Positions 9,909-19,760 are shown, counted from the first letter of the stretch. The stretch is DNA of 64,000 bases from Aquirufa antheringensis (GCF_004307425.1 NZ_SEWZ01000001.1:556689-620688); one strand, 5' to 3'. Notes: generated by a model not told the origin, from the sequence alone. Translations and numbers: made by a program.

Positions 9909-10839
9909 CGTGTAATTGTCTAATGGCGTCCGGACTCGCGGAGCCCGTTTCACCTAGTTGATGAATACTGATATGTACGGCCAAGGAAGCAAATTCACAG
10001 GCTTCCTCCACCGAGGCCCCCGCCGCTCTCGCCGCAGAAAACCCTGCTACCACCATATCTCCCGCACCCACCGTATCGATGGGGCCTTTCACAAGGAAAG
10101 CAGGTTGGTGATGAAATTCCTCCGTCCCTGCGTATACCATTCCTTTTTCACCTAAGGTGACTAAAACCGGTTTGTTTCTCGTATTAGCCCAGGCTCTTAT
10201 GTTTTCTGGAGTGGCTGGCTTTTGGTGTATTTTGATAAACTCAGCCTCATTTACTTTTAGAGGGAGGTTTCTTGCAAAGCTACCTAAGCTACGAAGATCT
10301 GCTATGGCTTGTGGATTAGTTAGCGACTCGATGTGCTGCGCTTGCAAAAGAGGAATACTAAATTGTTCATTGTAGATGATCCAGTCGAACGTTTCAGCAG
10401 CTAAGGCTTGTAAGAGTTCTCCTGTCTGTGCTTGAAAATTCGAAGACCTTGTTCCAAAATCGATTCGATTCAATTCTTCCTCTTTTTGCAGCGGTTTCGA
10501 ATAGGTAGGGGTATCGATATTCGTTTCTTTAATGTTCGTCGCATCGATACCTAGTGCCGCCATCTGATGCGCCATCTCTCTTCCGAAGAGGTCATTCCCG
10601 TGTACCCCAAAGGCCGAAACGCGTGCACCTAAAACAGCTAGATTCTTTGCCACATTTCCCGCGCCACCTAAATAGGCACGTGGCGCAGAAGCGAGATGCA
10701 CTTCTTTTGCGGTTTCAAGGGAAAATTCACCTGTAGAGGTTTGAAGGTCAAAATAGAAGTCCAAAGCAAAATCCCCCATCACCGCTATACGCAGTTGTTG
10801 GATTCGAGCCAAAATGGTCTCTAATCTTTCGGAATTCAT
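9889..10839 (-). CDS. PfkB-family carbohydrate kinase
   Basis: A ribokinase-fold sugar kinase of 316 residues. The N-terminal glycine motif lies in YLGGAGNVAKNLAVLG (about residues 55-70) and the C-terminal ATP/anion-hole motif is DTVGAGDMV. The opening RIAVMGDFALDFYFD resembles the kinase domain of the heptose enzyme HldE/RfaE, but there is no cytidylyltransferase domain and the specificity is open. It is the first gene of a three-gene operon with an AGE epimerase and a TIM-barrel isomerase, which suggests one sugar catabolic route. The operon diverges from glmM. Confidence 0.85.
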   Translation of the reverse strand: MNSERLETILARIQQLRIAVMGDFALDFYFDLQTSTGEFSLETAKEVHLASAPRAYLGGAGNVAKNLAVLGARVSAFGVHGNDLFGREMAHQMAALGIDATNIKETNIDTPTYSKPLQKEEELNRIDFGTRSSNFQAQTGELLQALAAETFDWIIYNEQFSIPLLQAQHIESLTNPQAIADLRSLGSFARNLPLKVNEAEFIKIHQKPATPENIRAWANTRNKPVLVTLGEKGMVYAGTEEFHHQPAFLVKGPIDTVGAGDMVVAGFSAARAAGASVEEACEFASLAVHISIHQLGETGSASPDAIRQLHDGHSIA

Positions 10840-10888
10840 GTAGGATAGGTTTAGCTAAATTTTCATCGAAAAATAGGGATATTTTCTT

Positions 10889-10896
10889 TAATTTTG
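10889..10896 (+). promoter_or_regulatory. -7 box of the glmM promoter
   Basis: TAATTTTG, a perfect TAnnTTTG, 31 bases before the glmM start codon. No clear TTG occurs at the -33 position. Confidence 0.5.
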
Positions 10897-10926
10897 ATCA
10901 TCTATTCATTCTAATTCATTTTTGTT

Positions 10927-12315
10927 TTGGCACTAATCAAATCAATCTCAGGCATACGTGGTACCATCGGTGGAAAACCGGGCGAAGGTTTAAGTCCACT
11001 CGACGTCGTTACTTTCGCAGCGGCTTATGGTACCTGGTTAAAGAAAAAAGGACATCCATCGAACTCGATCGTGTTAGGTCGTGATGCGCGTATCTCCGGA
11101 GAAATGGTCAGTTCCTTAGTAGCGAATACCTTAATCGGTTTAGGCTGGGATGTTTTAGATATCGGTCTTTCTACGACCCCAACTGTTGAATTAGCGGTGC
11201 CGTGGACGAAAGCGGCGGGTGGAATCATCATCACCGCTAGCCACAATCCAGCGCAATGGAATGCCTTGAAATTATTGAATGATCGTGGAGAGTTTATCTC
11301 GGATCAGGATGGAAAAGACTTATTAACTATCGCAGAAAATCAAGATTTTGATTTTGCGGACGTGATGAAGTTAGGTCAATTAACCCAAGACGATAGCTTT
11401 TTACAGCAGCATGTGGATCACGTGTTAGGTTTGAGTTGGGTAAATAAATCAGTGATTGAAAAAGCGAACTTCCGCGTTTTAGTCGATGCAGTGAATTCGA
11501 CGGGAGGAATCGTGGTGCCTATGTTGTTGAAAGCTTTGGGTGTTCAGCACGTGGATGTGATTTTTGGCGAGGCTACTGGTCATTTTGGTCATAACCCAGA
11601 ACCACTTCCGGAGAATTTAACGGAGATGATCTCGAAAATGAAAGGCGGAAATTACGATTTAGGAATCGTGGTGGATCCAGATGTGGATCGCCTTTGCTTT
11701 ATTTCGGAGGATGGGACGCCTTTTGGCGAAGAATATACGCTAGTGGCGGTAGCCGAATATGTGCTTTCTGTGAAGCCTGGCAATACCGTATCCAATCTTT
11801 CTTCTACGCGTGCTTTGGCTGATGTAACGCGTAAAGCGGGTGGCGACTATTTCGCGGCAGCGGTAGGAGAGGTGAATGTCGTGACTCAGATGAAAGCGGT
11901 GAACGCGATCATCGGTGGCGAAGGAAACGGAGGAGTAATCTTCCCTGAGTCGCATTACGGACGTGATTCATTGGTGGGAATCGGATTGTTCTTGACGCAT
12001 TTGGCAAACAAAGGCATCAAAGCATCCGAACTGCGCGCGAGCTATCCGGCGTATGTGATTTCCAAAAACAAAATCGAATTATCCGCTGACCTGAACGTCG
12101 ATTTAATTCTCGCAACGGTGGCAGAAAAATACAAGAATGAAAATGTAAACACGATCGATGGCGTGAAAATTGACTTTCCAGATCGCTGGGTTCATTTACG
12201 CAAGTCGAACACGGAACCGATCATTCGGATTTACGCGGAGGCATCTTCGGAGGCTGAAGCGGATACACTCGCTCAACAAATTATACACGTGATTGAAGAA
12301 ATCGCAAAAGTTTAA
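10927..12315 (+). CDS. glmM: Phosphoglucosamine mutase
   Basis: Interconverts glucosamine-6-P and glucosamine-1-P for UDP-GlcNAc and hence peptidoglycan. The 462 residues carry the alpha-phosphohexomutase signatures: the phosphoserine loop TASHNP (Ser near residue 105), the metal-binding DPDVDRL, and the phosphate-binding SNTEPIIRIYAE near the C-terminus. The start codon appears to be TTG: the frame is open for only 12 bases upstream, after an in-frame TAA at 10912-10914, and contains no ATG or GTG. The downstream cysteine desulfurase ATG follows the TAA stop with no gap. Related phosphomannomutase activity cannot be excluded by sequence. Confidence 0.88.
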   Translation: MALIKSISGIRGTIGGKPGEGLSPLDVVTFAAAYGTWLKKKGHPSNSIVLGRDARISGEMVSSLVANTLIGLGWDVLDIGLSTTPTVELAVPWTKAAGGIIITASHNPAQWNALKLLNDRGEFISDQDGKDLLTIAENQDFDFADVMKLGQLTQDDSFLQQHVDHVLGLSWVNKSVIEKANFRVLVDAVNSTGGIVVPMLLKALGVQHVDVIFGEATGHFGHNPEPLPENLTEMISKMKGGNYDLGIVVDPDVDRLCFISEDGTPFGEEYTLVAVAEYVLSVKPGNTVSNLSSTRALADVTRKAGGDYFAAAVGEVNVVTQMKAVNAIIGGEGNGGVIFPESHYGRDSLVGIGLFLTHLANKGIKASELRASYPAYVISKNKIELSADLNVDLILATVAEKYKNENVNTIDGVKIDFPDRWVHLRKSNTEPIIRIYAEASSEAEADTLAQQIIHVIEEIAKV

Positions 12316-13458
12316 ATGTCAGATAAAACACCTATTTACCTAGATAACGCGGCGACTACTTCGGTGGATCCAGCTGTTTGGGCTGAGATGCAGCCTTATT
12401 TCGAGAATTTTACTGCGAATCCCTCGTCAATTCACTCCCACGGTCGCCAAGCGAAAGTGGCCGTAGAAAAGGCGCGTAAAACGATCGCCACTTTATTAGG
12501 GGCGTCGCCATCGGAGATTTTCTTTACCTCTGGTGGAACGGAAGCGGATAATACGGTCTTGCAATCAGCTGTTTTGCACGGAGGATGCAAGGTGATCATC
12601 ACGTCGCCTTTAGAGCACCATGCGGTATTGCATACGGCGGAGGCTTGGGCGAAACTCGGTTTAGCGGAATTGAAATTAGTTCGCGTGAATCCGGATGGAG
12701 CGATTGATTTAGCGCATTTGGAAGAATTATTAGCTTCTTCAGATAAGGCGATTGTGAGTTTGATGCACGGGAACAATGAGATTGGTAATTTATTGGATTT
12801 AAACGCGGTGGGCGACCTGTGCGAGCAATATGGAGCCTTATTTCATTCCGATACGGTCCAAACCATGGGCCATTACAAGCACGACGCCTCAGCCTTGAAA
12901 GTGCATTTCATGGTGGGTGCCGCGCATAAATTCCACGGTCCAAAGGGTATTGGTTTCTTGTACGCAAAAGCCGGAACGAAGTTCAGTCCGCTGATGCACG
13001 GTGGAGCGCAAGAGCGTAACCAGCGTGGAGGCACGGAAAACGTGTATGGAATGATTGGTATTGCCAAAGCCCTAGAAATGGCCTACTCCGCCATGGACGA
13101 GCACGCAACCTACATCAAAGGCTTGAAAGCTTATTTCATCGAAGGTTTACAAAAGCAATTCCCGGGCATTTCCTTCAACGGAGCTTCTGGGGATGTAGAA
13201 AATAGTTTGTATACGGTGTTGAACGTGCGTTTTCCATCGGTGGCGGACGGCGACATGTTGTTGTTTCAATTAGATATCGAAAAGATTTCAGCTTCAGGCG
13301 GTAGCGCTTGTTCGAGCGGTACTTCGGTGGGTTCACACGTATTGTCGGCCTTGAACCCGACAGCGACGGGTGCGGCCGTTCGTTTCTCCTTTAGTAAAAA
13401 TAATACCCGAACGGAGATCGATCGGGTATTAGAAGTATTGAAAAATATCGTGTCCTAG
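12316..13458 (+). CDS. Cysteine desulfurase (NifS/IscS-type)
   Basis: A PLP enzyme that removes sulfur from cysteine as an enzyme-bound persulfide, for Fe-S clusters or thiolation. The fold-type I motifs are clear: LDNAATT at the N-terminus, HNEI-like GNNEIGN, and the Schiff-base Lys in [10 protein letters not shown] near residue 205. The mobile catalytic Cys is in GGSACSSGT near 332; the loop length places it in class I (IscS/NifS), not SufS. The gene starts immediately after the glmM stop, suggesting coupling. Its stop codon overlaps the proS stop on the other strand (CTAG at 13455-13458). Confidence 0.93.
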   Translation: MSDKTPIYLDNAATTSVDPAVWAEMQPYFENFTANPSSIHSHGRQAKVAVEKARKTIATLLGASPSEIFFTSGGTEADNTVLQSAVLHGGCKVIITSPLEHHAVLHTAEAWAKLGLAELKLVRVNPDGAIDLAHLEELLASSDKAIVSLMHGNNEIGNLLDLNAVGDLCEQYGALFHSDTVQTMGHYKHDASALKVHFMVGAAHKFHGPKGIGFLYAKAGTKFSPLMHGGAQERNQRGGTENVYGMIGIAKALEMAYSAMDEHATYIKGLKAYFIEGLQKQFPGISFNGASGDVENSLYTVLNVRFPSVADGDMLLFQLDIEKISASGGSACSSGTSVGSHVLSALNPTATGAAVRFSFSKNNTRTEIDRVLEVLKNIVS

Positions 13459-14927
13459 TAGGCGCGCGCGAAGATAACTCTGCGGCTGGAAGGTGCTCCT
13501 GTTAGGATGCATTTTCCAGCTTCTTCTTTTGCATCTAAAGGAATACATCTGATCGTCGCTTTTGTTAATTCTTTGATTTTCTCTTCCGTCTCAGATGAAC
13601 CATCCCAGTGCGCTGAAAGGAATCCACCATCTTCGATTTTAGCTGTAAACTCTTCCCAGCTGTTCACCTCGAAGGTATTCGCTGCTCTGAAGTCAAAGGC
13701 TTTTTGGTAAATGCTTTTTTGGATGTCTTCCAAGGTATCCACGATCACGTCTTCGATTCCCTCGAATGGCATACTCGTCTTCTCTCTCGTGTCGCGACGT
13801 GCTAATTCGATCGTTCCATTTTCCATATCACGGTTACCGATCGCAAGACGTACCGGAACCCCTTTTAATTCGTATTCAGCGAATTTAAAGCCTGGGCTCT
13901 GGTTCTCAGCGAAGTCAAACTTCACGGATACTCCGCGAGATTTTAGCGCTTTCACTAATGGATTGATGCGCGCTTTGATATTTTCTAATTGCTCTTCACC
14001 CTTATAGATCGGAACGATCACGACCTGAATGGGAGCTAATTTAGGAGGCAAGACTAAACCTTGGTCATCGGAGTGCGCCATAATCAAGGCACCCATTAAA
14101 CGCGTCGAAACACCCCAAGAGGTTCCCCATACATAATCCAATTGGTTTTCCTTGTTAACGAATTTTACATCGAAGGCTTTAGCGAAGTTTTGGCCCAAAA
14201 AGTGCGACGTTCCCGCCTGCAACGCCTTCCCATCTTGCATCATCGCTTCGATACAATACGTTTCATCCGCACCTGCGAAACGCTCATTCGCCGTCTTAAT
14301 TCCTTTCAATACCGGCATCGCCATAAAAGTCTCTGCGAATTCCGCATATACCTCTAACATCTGCTCGGTCTCTTCGATTGCCTCTTGCTTTGTCGCATGA
14401 GCCGTATGGCCTTCTTGCCACAAAAACTCTGCCGTACGCAAGAATAAACGCGTACGCATTTCCCAACGTACTACGTTCGCCCATTGATTAATCAATAAAG
14501 GCAAATCACGGTAGGATTGAATCCAGTTTTTATAAGAGGACCAAATCACCGTTTCCGAGGTAGGTCTCACAATTAATTCTTCTTCTAATTTTGCGTCTGG
14601 ATCGACGATGACTCCGCCGCCATTCGGATCATTCTTTAGGCGGTAGTGCGTTACGACGGCACATTCTTTGGCAAAACCCTCCACGTGTGATGCTTCCTTC
14701 GAAAGGAAAGATTTAGGGATGAAAAGGGGGAAGTAGGCGTTCGTATGGCCTGTTTCTTTGAACATATCATCCAATGCGCGCTGCATTTTCTCCCAAATGG
14801 AATAGCCATAAGGTTTAATGATCATACAGCCTCTCACCGCTGAATTTTCAGCTAGATCTGCTCTCTTCACTAATTCGTTGTACCACTCAGAATAATTGTC
14901 CGCGCGGCTTGGTAGGGATTTACTCAT
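13455..14927 (-). CDS. proS: Prolyl-tRNA synthetase, short (archaeal/eukaryote-type)
   Basis: Charges tRNA-Pro. At 490 residues it belongs to the short type without the inserted editing domain of E. coli ProRS. Motif 2 is recognisable in [17 protein letters not shown] followed by [10 protein letters not shown]. The extra C-terminal domain ends ARAY, the conserved C-terminal Tyr of this type. It converges on the cysteine desulfurase gene with overlapping stop codons and diverges from the 15046 gene across a 118-base region carrying a -7 box for each direction. Confidence 0.95.
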   Translation of the reverse strand: MSKSLPSRADNYSEWYNELVKRADLAENSAVRGCMIIKPYGYSIWEKMQRALDDMFKETGHTNAYFPLFIPKSFLSKEASHVEGFAKECAVVTHYRLKNDPNGGGVIVDPDAKLEEELIVRPTSETVIWSSYKNWIQSYRDLPLLINQWANVVRWEMRTRLFLRTAEFLWQEGHTAHATKQEAIEETEQMLEVYAEFAETFMAMPVLKGIKTANERFAGADETYCIEAMMQDGKALQAGTSHFLGQNFAKAFDVKFVNKENQLDYVWGTSWGVSTRLMGALIMAHSDDQGLVLPPKLAPIQVVIVPIYKGEEQLENIKARINPLVKALKSRGVSVKFDFAENQSPGFKFAEYELKGVPVRLAIGNRDMENGTIELARRDTREKTSMPFEGIEDVIVDTLEDIQKSIYQKAFDFRAANTFEVNSWEEFTAKIEDGGFLSAHWDGSSETEEKIKELTKATIRCIPLDAKEEAGKCILTGAPSSRRVIFARAY

Positions 14928-14951
14928 AAATTATGTTAAAATCGTCATGTA

Positions 14952-14981
14952 TTGTTCGTTTTTTCGTTTACTTTACGTTTG
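14952..14981 (+). promoter_or_regulatory. Promoter of the 15046 lipoprotein gene
   Basis: TTG at 14952-14954, a 19-base spacer, and TACGTTTG at 14974-14981 fit the Bacteroidota consensus exactly, giving a leader of about 58 bases. Confidence 0.68.
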
Positions 14982-14996
14982 AAAAATGGAACGTTA

Positions 14997-15004
14997 CAAA
15001 GATA
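14997..15004 (-). promoter_or_regulatory. Possible -7 box of the proS promoter
   Basis: TATCTTTG on the minus strand, about 70 bases before proS and only 15 bases from the divergent promoter. The two could interfere. No -33 TTG is visible. Confidence 0.42.
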
Positions 15005-15045
15005 CGTTTTGTTAGGCTTTTAATTGACATCATCCGCTAAAAACC

Positions 15046-15972
15046 ATGAAAAATCAATCCTTTGCTTATCTAGTGCTAGTGGGATTTGGAATCCTCTCCA
15101 GCTGCGTGAATGTGACTAACAATTCTTACGCCACAGATGATTTATACGATGAAGCGAATCGTTCCGTTCAGGTAGCGAAAGCGCAGGCTACGAAAGCCGC
15201 TAAAGATAAGAAATACCTTGATTTTCAAGATTTAGCCGAAGATGATGTGGAGGTGATAGAGGAGGAAGAAGGTCTAGCTCAGCGCAATACGGTTAATCCT
15301 AATTTGTATCAATCTGCTTATCAGCAAGGACTTTCAGATGGTTTGTACAATAGTCCGTACCTTGGTTATGGCTACCGATACACTCCGTTTTCGTATTGGA
15401 GTCCATCTTATTCGTATTTTGTCAATCCCTACACCACCTTTAGTATAGGGATGGGCTATTCGTATTTTAATCCTTATTCGTTTTATAGCCCATACAATTC
15501 GCTTTTTTACGATCCTTATTTTTACAACCCCTATTATAGTCCATTTGGATTTAATTCCTTTTACCGGAATTACAATTATTATGGTCCAGGAGGCTATTAC
15601 ACAGGATACAGTGGGCAATACATGACCAATGATACTCGGGAAAGAAAGAACTTTGGTCCTCGTGATGATCGTTCAAGTAACCGTAATACGGGTGGAAATT
15701 ACACGAACTCTCCACGTGGGGGAAATAATTCCTATAATACGCAAGGGAATAATTTACCCCGCGTAAATACGCAACAAACGAATGGTTCTGGTACAGGGTC
15801 TCAACAATATGTGGCACCGCGTCGTAATTCAAATTATGAATACCGTGCAGCTCCAGTAGATGGAGGCCAGAGATCAAATTCCACATCAACGCCTTCCTAC
15901 AGCAGCCCAAGCTCCGGCGGAGGCTCTAGTTCCGGCGGTGGTGGAGGTGGTTCAAGTCGCGGTCCTCGTTAA
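15046..15972 (+). CDS. Tyr/Asn/Ser/Gly-rich putative lipoprotein
   Basis: 308 residues, no recognised family. The N-terminus is a lipoprotein signal with lipobox ILSSC (Cys 20). An acidic segment (about residues 60-85) is followed by about 80 residues extremely rich in Tyr, Pro, Phe and Asn (about 100-185), with YNPY/YSPY-like turns. A Gly/Ser/Asn-rich tail ends in runs of Gly and Ser. Such low-complexity, aromatic-rich sequence suggests an extended surface-exposed or self-associating protein. It shares a 9-base gap with the following outer-membrane barrel gene, so the two may form an envelope pair. Confidence 0.6.
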   Translation: MKNQSFAYLVLVGFGILSSCVNVTNNSYATDDLYDEANRSVQVAKAQATKAAKDKKYLDFQDLAEDDVEVIEEEEGLAQRNTVNPNLYQSAYQQGLSDGLYNSPYLGYGYRYTPFSYWSPSYSYFVNPYTTFSIGMGYSYFNPYSFYSPYNSLFYDPYFYNPYYSPFGFNSFYRNYNYYGPGGYYTGYSGQYMTNDTRERKNFGPRDDRSSNRNTGGNYTNSPRGGNNSYNTQGNNLPRVNTQQTNGSGTGSQQYVAPRRNSNYEYRAAPVDGGQRSNSTSTPSYSSPSSGGGSSSGGGGGGSSRGPR

Positions 15973-15981
15973 TTTACGATC

Positions 15982-17535
15982 ATGAAAAAAGTACTTTTCT
16001 TCTTTTTCAGCGTTTGTACGCTGAACGTGGCTGTGGCCCAAATCTATACCTATCCTAGTTTAGCGAAGCAATTCTCCACTTCGTATTCAACAGGAACAGC
16101 ACGTATGCAGGCATTAGGCGGCGCGTCTAGTGCTTTAGGAGCTGATTTAAGCTCACTTACAGGTAATCCCGCTGGTCTTGGTTTTTATACGCGTTCTGAG
16201 GTGAACATGAGTCTTGCCTATACCGCTATTCAAACGAAATCGGTGTATTTGTCTTCGACGGGTGAGGCGTCTGATAATCAATTTCAAATGCCCACACTGG
16301 GCATGGTGATTTCCGGAAATTACCTCGGTGGAGGAGATTGGCATGGGGCTTTCGGATTTGGCTATTCGCGTCAAGCGATTTTTATTCAGCCGCTACAGAT
16401 TTCAGGTACGAATAATCGCAGTTCTTTATTGGATAACTTCATCGAAAAAGCAAACGATAAAGGTGCTACAGGTGCTAGTTTAGACGATGAATATGACTCT
16501 TATTCTGGGACGGCATCTTCTGCCGAAGCTTTGGCCTACCAAACGTATTTGATTAATCCTAATTCAGTCACAGGTGGCGCTCCTTTTGAGCGTTTTCAGC
16601 CTTTATTGCCTACGAATCAATATGGATCTGCTTCTAATTCAGGAGCATTAACTTCGTGGGATTTTGCTTATGGTGCGTCCTACCGCGATAAGTTGTATGT
16701 AGGTGCAACCCTCCATTTTTCTAAAATTAATGCGAGTTCTTCGACTACCTGGGAGGATGAATTTGTGGGCGCAAAATACGTTTCAGGCTTTCAGTACGCT
16801 GAGACCTTACTGACATCAGGGTCTGGGATTGGGCTAAGTCTGGGAGGAATCTATAAAGTGAATCCATCTTTGCGATTGTCCTTTGCCTTCCGAAGTCCTA
16901 TGTACTATGATCAGATGAATGAGACGTATGATGCGCGTTTATTTCCTAATGTCATCGGCATTCCGGCCATAGGTTCCTCCGGAAATCCCATCACAATTAC
17001 GAAAGTAAATCCGATGAGACTAACAACAAATGAGTTTACCTACCAGTTTTTAAGTCCGATGAAAGTTTCGGGTGGTTTTGCCTTTTTCTTTTCAAAGAGA
17101 GGTTTCTTGACGGCGGACTTGGAATATGTGGGTTTTGGAGGAATGAAAGTTTATTCTGCTGAATTAGGTGGTTCTGCAAATCAAGCATTCCAGACGAAGT
17201 ACAATGGTCAAATTTCCCGCAATTTCGAAGGTGCTTTAAATGTGAAAGTGGGATCTGAAATACGGGTCTCACCGTCCATTAGTTTACGTGGTGGGGTGGC
17301 GATGTTTGGAAGTGGATATGCGCAAAGCTATGACACGATCGATCGTAACGCATTTCAATTTTCGGGCGGGATTGGCTATAGAAAATCAACATTCTATCTA
17401 GATTTGACAGCTATTCAACGGACCCAGAAAGATGCCTATACACCGTATACCCTAAAGAATACAGCGGATTTTAGTTCAGCTACATTAGATTTGACGTCCA
17501 CTCAGCTGATGCTAGGAGGCGGGATCTATTTCTAA
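15982..17535 (+). CDS. OmpP1/FadL-like outer membrane beta-barrel protein
   Basis: 517 residues with a signal peptide ending AVAQ. The mature start (ARMQALGGASSALGADLSSL, then GNPAGLG) matches the Bacteroidota OmpP1/PorV-like barrel proteins, whose N-terminal region plugs the barrel. Alternating hydrophobic beta strands run through the rest and the last residue is Phe, as in outer-membrane barrels. FadL relatives move hydrophobic compounds; PorV is a T9SS shuttle. Which applies cannot be decided. Its TAA overlaps the stop codon of convergent aroK (CTAA at 17532-17535). Confidence 0.75.
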   Translation: MKKVLFFFFSVCTLNVAVAQIYTYPSLAKQFSTSYSTGTARMQALGGASSALGADLSSLTGNPAGLGFYTRSEVNMSLAYTAIQTKSVYLSSTGEASDNQFQMPTLGMVISGNYLGGGDWHGAFGFGYSRQAIFIQPLQISGTNNRSSLLDNFIEKANDKGATGASLDDEYDSYSGTASSAEALAYQTYLINPNSVTGGAPFERFQPLLPTNQYGSASNSGALTSWDFAYGASYRDKLYVGATLHFSKINASSSTTWEDEFVGAKYVSGFQYAETLLTSGSGIGLSLGGIYKVNPSLRLSFAFRSPMYYDQMNETYDARLFPNVIGIPAIGSSGNPITITKVNPMRLTTNEFTYQFLSPMKVSGGFAFFFSKRGFLTADLEYVGFGGMKVYSAELGGSANQAFQTKYNGQISRNFEGALNVKVGSEIRVSPSISLRGGVAMFGSGYAQSYDTIDRNAFQFSGGIGYRKSTFYLDLTAIQRTQKDAYTPYTLKNTADFSSATLDLTSTQLMLGGGIYF

Positions 17536-18050
17536 ACGGGTAAGTATTGATCTAAAAGCCAAAGTAATTGGCTCACAGTAATTTCTCCGTCTACTTGAAT
17601 ATCAGCTTGCTGGTAAAATGGTAAGCGCTCCTCAAAGGTCTTTTTGATGGAGGCGATGACCACTTCTTCGCTTTGGGTCTTATCTAACAAAGGGCGGTTA
17701 TTGCCTTGTGCTTTGTATAAACGCTTCGCTAAATCATTTACGTCCACATTTAAAAATACGCTTACGCCATTTTGCTTAATGAAGTCCATGTTGTCATTAA
17801 AGCAGGGGATTCCGCCACCCGTAGCGATCACCATCGATTGATCCGGTTGAAAACCTCGAAGCGTCTTTTTTTCTATTTCGCGGAAATGCGCCTCGCCAAA
17901 ATTGGAGAATATCTCCGATACGGTCTTTTGTTCACGGGTTTCAATTAACTTGTCCATGTCCATAAAGGAGTATCCGATATTCTTTGCTAATTCTTTTCCT
18001 AAGGTACTTTTACCCGAGGAGGGCATTCCTACTAAATAGATATTCTTCAT
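17532..18050 (-). CDS. aroK: Shikimate kinase
   Basis: Phosphorylates shikimate at C3 in the aromatic amino acid pathway. The 172 residues are of typical length. Walker A GMPSSGKST is at residues 8-16, followed by MDMDKLIE (shikimate-binding Asp), the FREIE motif with its Arg, ATGGGIP, and RPLLD. It is the last gene of a DUF1599 / DoxX-like / aroK run; the gap to the DoxX-like gene is 6 bases. Confidence 0.95.
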   Translation of the reverse strand: MKNIYLVGMPSSGKSTLGKELAKNIGYSFMDMDKLIETREQKTVSEIFSNFGEAHFREIEKKTLRGFQPDQSMVIATGGGIPCFNDNMDFIKQNGVSVFLNVDVNDLAKRLYKAQGNNRPLLDKTQSEEVVIASIKKTFEERLPFYQQADIQVDGEITVSQLLWLLDQYLPV

Positions 18051-18056
18051 TCTTTT

Positions 18057-19139
18057 TTATTCTAGGCTTTGTTGAATTTCATCCGCGGTGGGTAAGGAAT
18101 AGGAAGACCATTTGCCCTTCACCGTTCCATCCTTTACTAGCCATAATCCTGGGCTAGAGCGAATGATGGTTTTTAATATTTTCGTGTCTGCAGATAAAGC
18201 AGGAAACGCTAATTGGTATTTGTGTCGTAAGGCATTGACCTCCGCGTCAGGGGAAGCAGAGACAAGCCAAACAGTGATATTTTTTAAACCCTTCGTCAGT
18301 TGCTCAATTTGCGGTATCGCTCCTTCATTCATGTGGTGAATGTTAGGGATGATAATCATCAGTTTAGCGCCTTTAAAGCTCTCTTGTGTATAATTTGTTG
18401 TATCCCCATCCACCCATAATTGATAGTCCGTGATTAAAGGTTTGGCCTCTTTCTCATTCGTCGCTTGCATCGAAATGAATTCCGCCGTCGTATCCGTCGG
18501 CATCTCGTTTAACTCGGTCTCAAAACCTTTAATTTTATAGACATAGGTGAATTTTAAGGGCTCCCTTTCCTTCATATTACTCGGAATGTGATCACCTACC
18601 GCATAGGGTAATCCGTCGCTGATAGGTAGGTGGAAGTAGCAGAATGTTCCTAATGCGATGCAAAGGACTGATGTGAGTAAAACCCATTTCCCCGATTTTC
18701 TATCTGCTGGTTTTTTGGCGATTAATAAAATAGCCGTCAGAACGAGTAAGAAAATGTCTTTTCCAAAAGACGTCCAGGGAGTTAATTTGATCGTTTCGCC
18801 AAAGCATCCACAGTCCGTTACCTTGTTGAAATAGGCTGAATAGAAAGTTAGGAATCCAAAGAAAGCAAGGATGCCCACAAAAGCATATAATGTCTGTTTG
18901 ATGCGGTAATTTAGCGCTAAGGCAACGGCTAAAACGATTTCCAAGCTACTTAATAGGATGGAAAGAACCAGCGCATAAGGAATCCAAAACTGCCAAAAAC
19001 TGGCCATAAAGGCGAAGTCCACCGAGAATACCTCAAAGTATTCCTCTAGTTTTAGTTGGGTTCCTATTGGGTCGTTTAATTTAATAAGACCTGAGAAGAG
19101 GAATATTCCCACCAATAAAATCTTCGCGATTTTAGTCAT
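18057..19139 (-). CDS. DoxX/MauE-like membrane protein with thioredoxin-like domain (BT_3928-like)
   Basis: 360 residues. About residues 1-155 contain four to five transmembrane helices with a DCGCFG Cys motif near residue 108, as in MauE/DoxX-type redox membrane proteins. The remainder (about 175-360) is hydrophilic with a thioredoxin-like pattern but no CxxC, so redox activity would rest on the membrane Cys pair. Neighbouring DUF1599 and folP genes are a conserved setting for this family in Bacteroidota. Its ATG overlaps the DUF1599 TAA by one base (TAATG). Function unknown. Confidence 0.75.
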   Translation of the reverse strand: MTKIAKILLVGIFLFSGLIKLNDPIGTQLKLEEYFEVFSVDFAFMASFWQFWIPYALVLSILLSSLEIVLAVALALNYRIKQTLYAFVGILAFFGFLTFYSAYFNKVTDCGCFGETIKLTPWTSFGKDIFLLVLTAILLIAKKPADRKSGKWVLLTSVLCIALGTFCYFHLPISDGLPYAVGDHIPSNMKEREPLKFTYVYKIKGFETELNEMPTDTTAEFISMQATNEKEAKPLITDYQLWVDGDTTNYTQESFKGAKLMIIIPNIHHMNEGAIPQIEQLTKGLKNITVWLVSASPDAEVNALRHKYQLAFPALSADTKILKTIIRSSPGLWLVKDGTVKGKWSSYSLPTADEIQQSLE

Positions 19140-19720
19140 TATTGCTGTTGTTGCTGCTGTTGCTGTTCGCCTTTCAATGTGATCAGACAGAACACGGCGT
19201 AATTAAGCATATCTTGGTAATTTGCTTCTACGCCTTCTGAAACCAATGTTTTGCCGTCATTGTTTTCAATTTGCTTTGTGCGGAAGATTTTCATCAGAAT
19301 TAAATCTGTCATGCTGCTGATGCGCATATCGCGCCAAGCCTCACCGTAATCGTGGTTTTTGTTGCGCAATAATTCTAAGGTAATTTCTACTTGCTCATCA
19401 TAAATGCGGCCTAATTCCTCTGGGGCAAATTCCATTTGATCAGAACCTTCCAGTGATTTTTGAATTAAAGCGATGATGCAGTAATTGATAATGCCAATGA
19501 ATTCTCCCTCGATGCCATCCTCAATTTTTTGCGCTCCTTTTTCTTGGATGCTGCGAATGCGTTGGGCTTTAATGAAGATTTGGTCAGTTAAGCTAGGTAG
19601 TCGTAAAATTCTCCATGAAGTACCGTAATCTTTGTTTTTTTTATCAAACAAGGCTTTGCAGTATGAAATTACTTGGCGATATTCGATTTCGGTTTGGGAA
19701 GGCGTTGAGTCCCTATTCAT
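19139..19720 (-). CDS. DUF1599 protein with C-terminal polyglutamine
   Basis: 193 residues made of two similar halves. Both contain a block of the form KNKDYGTSWRILRLPSLTD / KNHDYGEAWRDMRISSMTD (about residues 35-53 and 122-140), the duplicated DUF1599 domain, whose function is unknown. The protein ends in eight glutamines encoded by mixed CAG/CAA codons directly before the TAA, which overlaps the next start. The trinucleotide tract is slippage-prone, but length changes in multiples of three would keep the coupling intact. Confidence 0.82.
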   Translation of the reverse strand: MNRDSTPSQTEIEYRQVISYCKALFDKKNKDYGTSWRILRLPSLTDQIFIKAQRIRSIQEKGAQKIEDGIEGEFIGIINYCIIALIQKSLEGSDQMEFAPEELGRIYDEQVEITLELLRNKNHDYGEAWRDMRISSMTDLILMKIFRTKQIENNDGKTLVSEGVEANYQDMLNYAVFCLITLKGEQQQQQQQQ

Positions 19721-19760
19721 AGATACAGTTTTTAGACGATGCTCACGTTTTTATAGCCTA

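Noticed and set aside
12432..12776. 114-residue antisense frame in the cysteine desulfurase gene
   Set aside because: Shadow of a well-supported coding gene with no start context or similarity.
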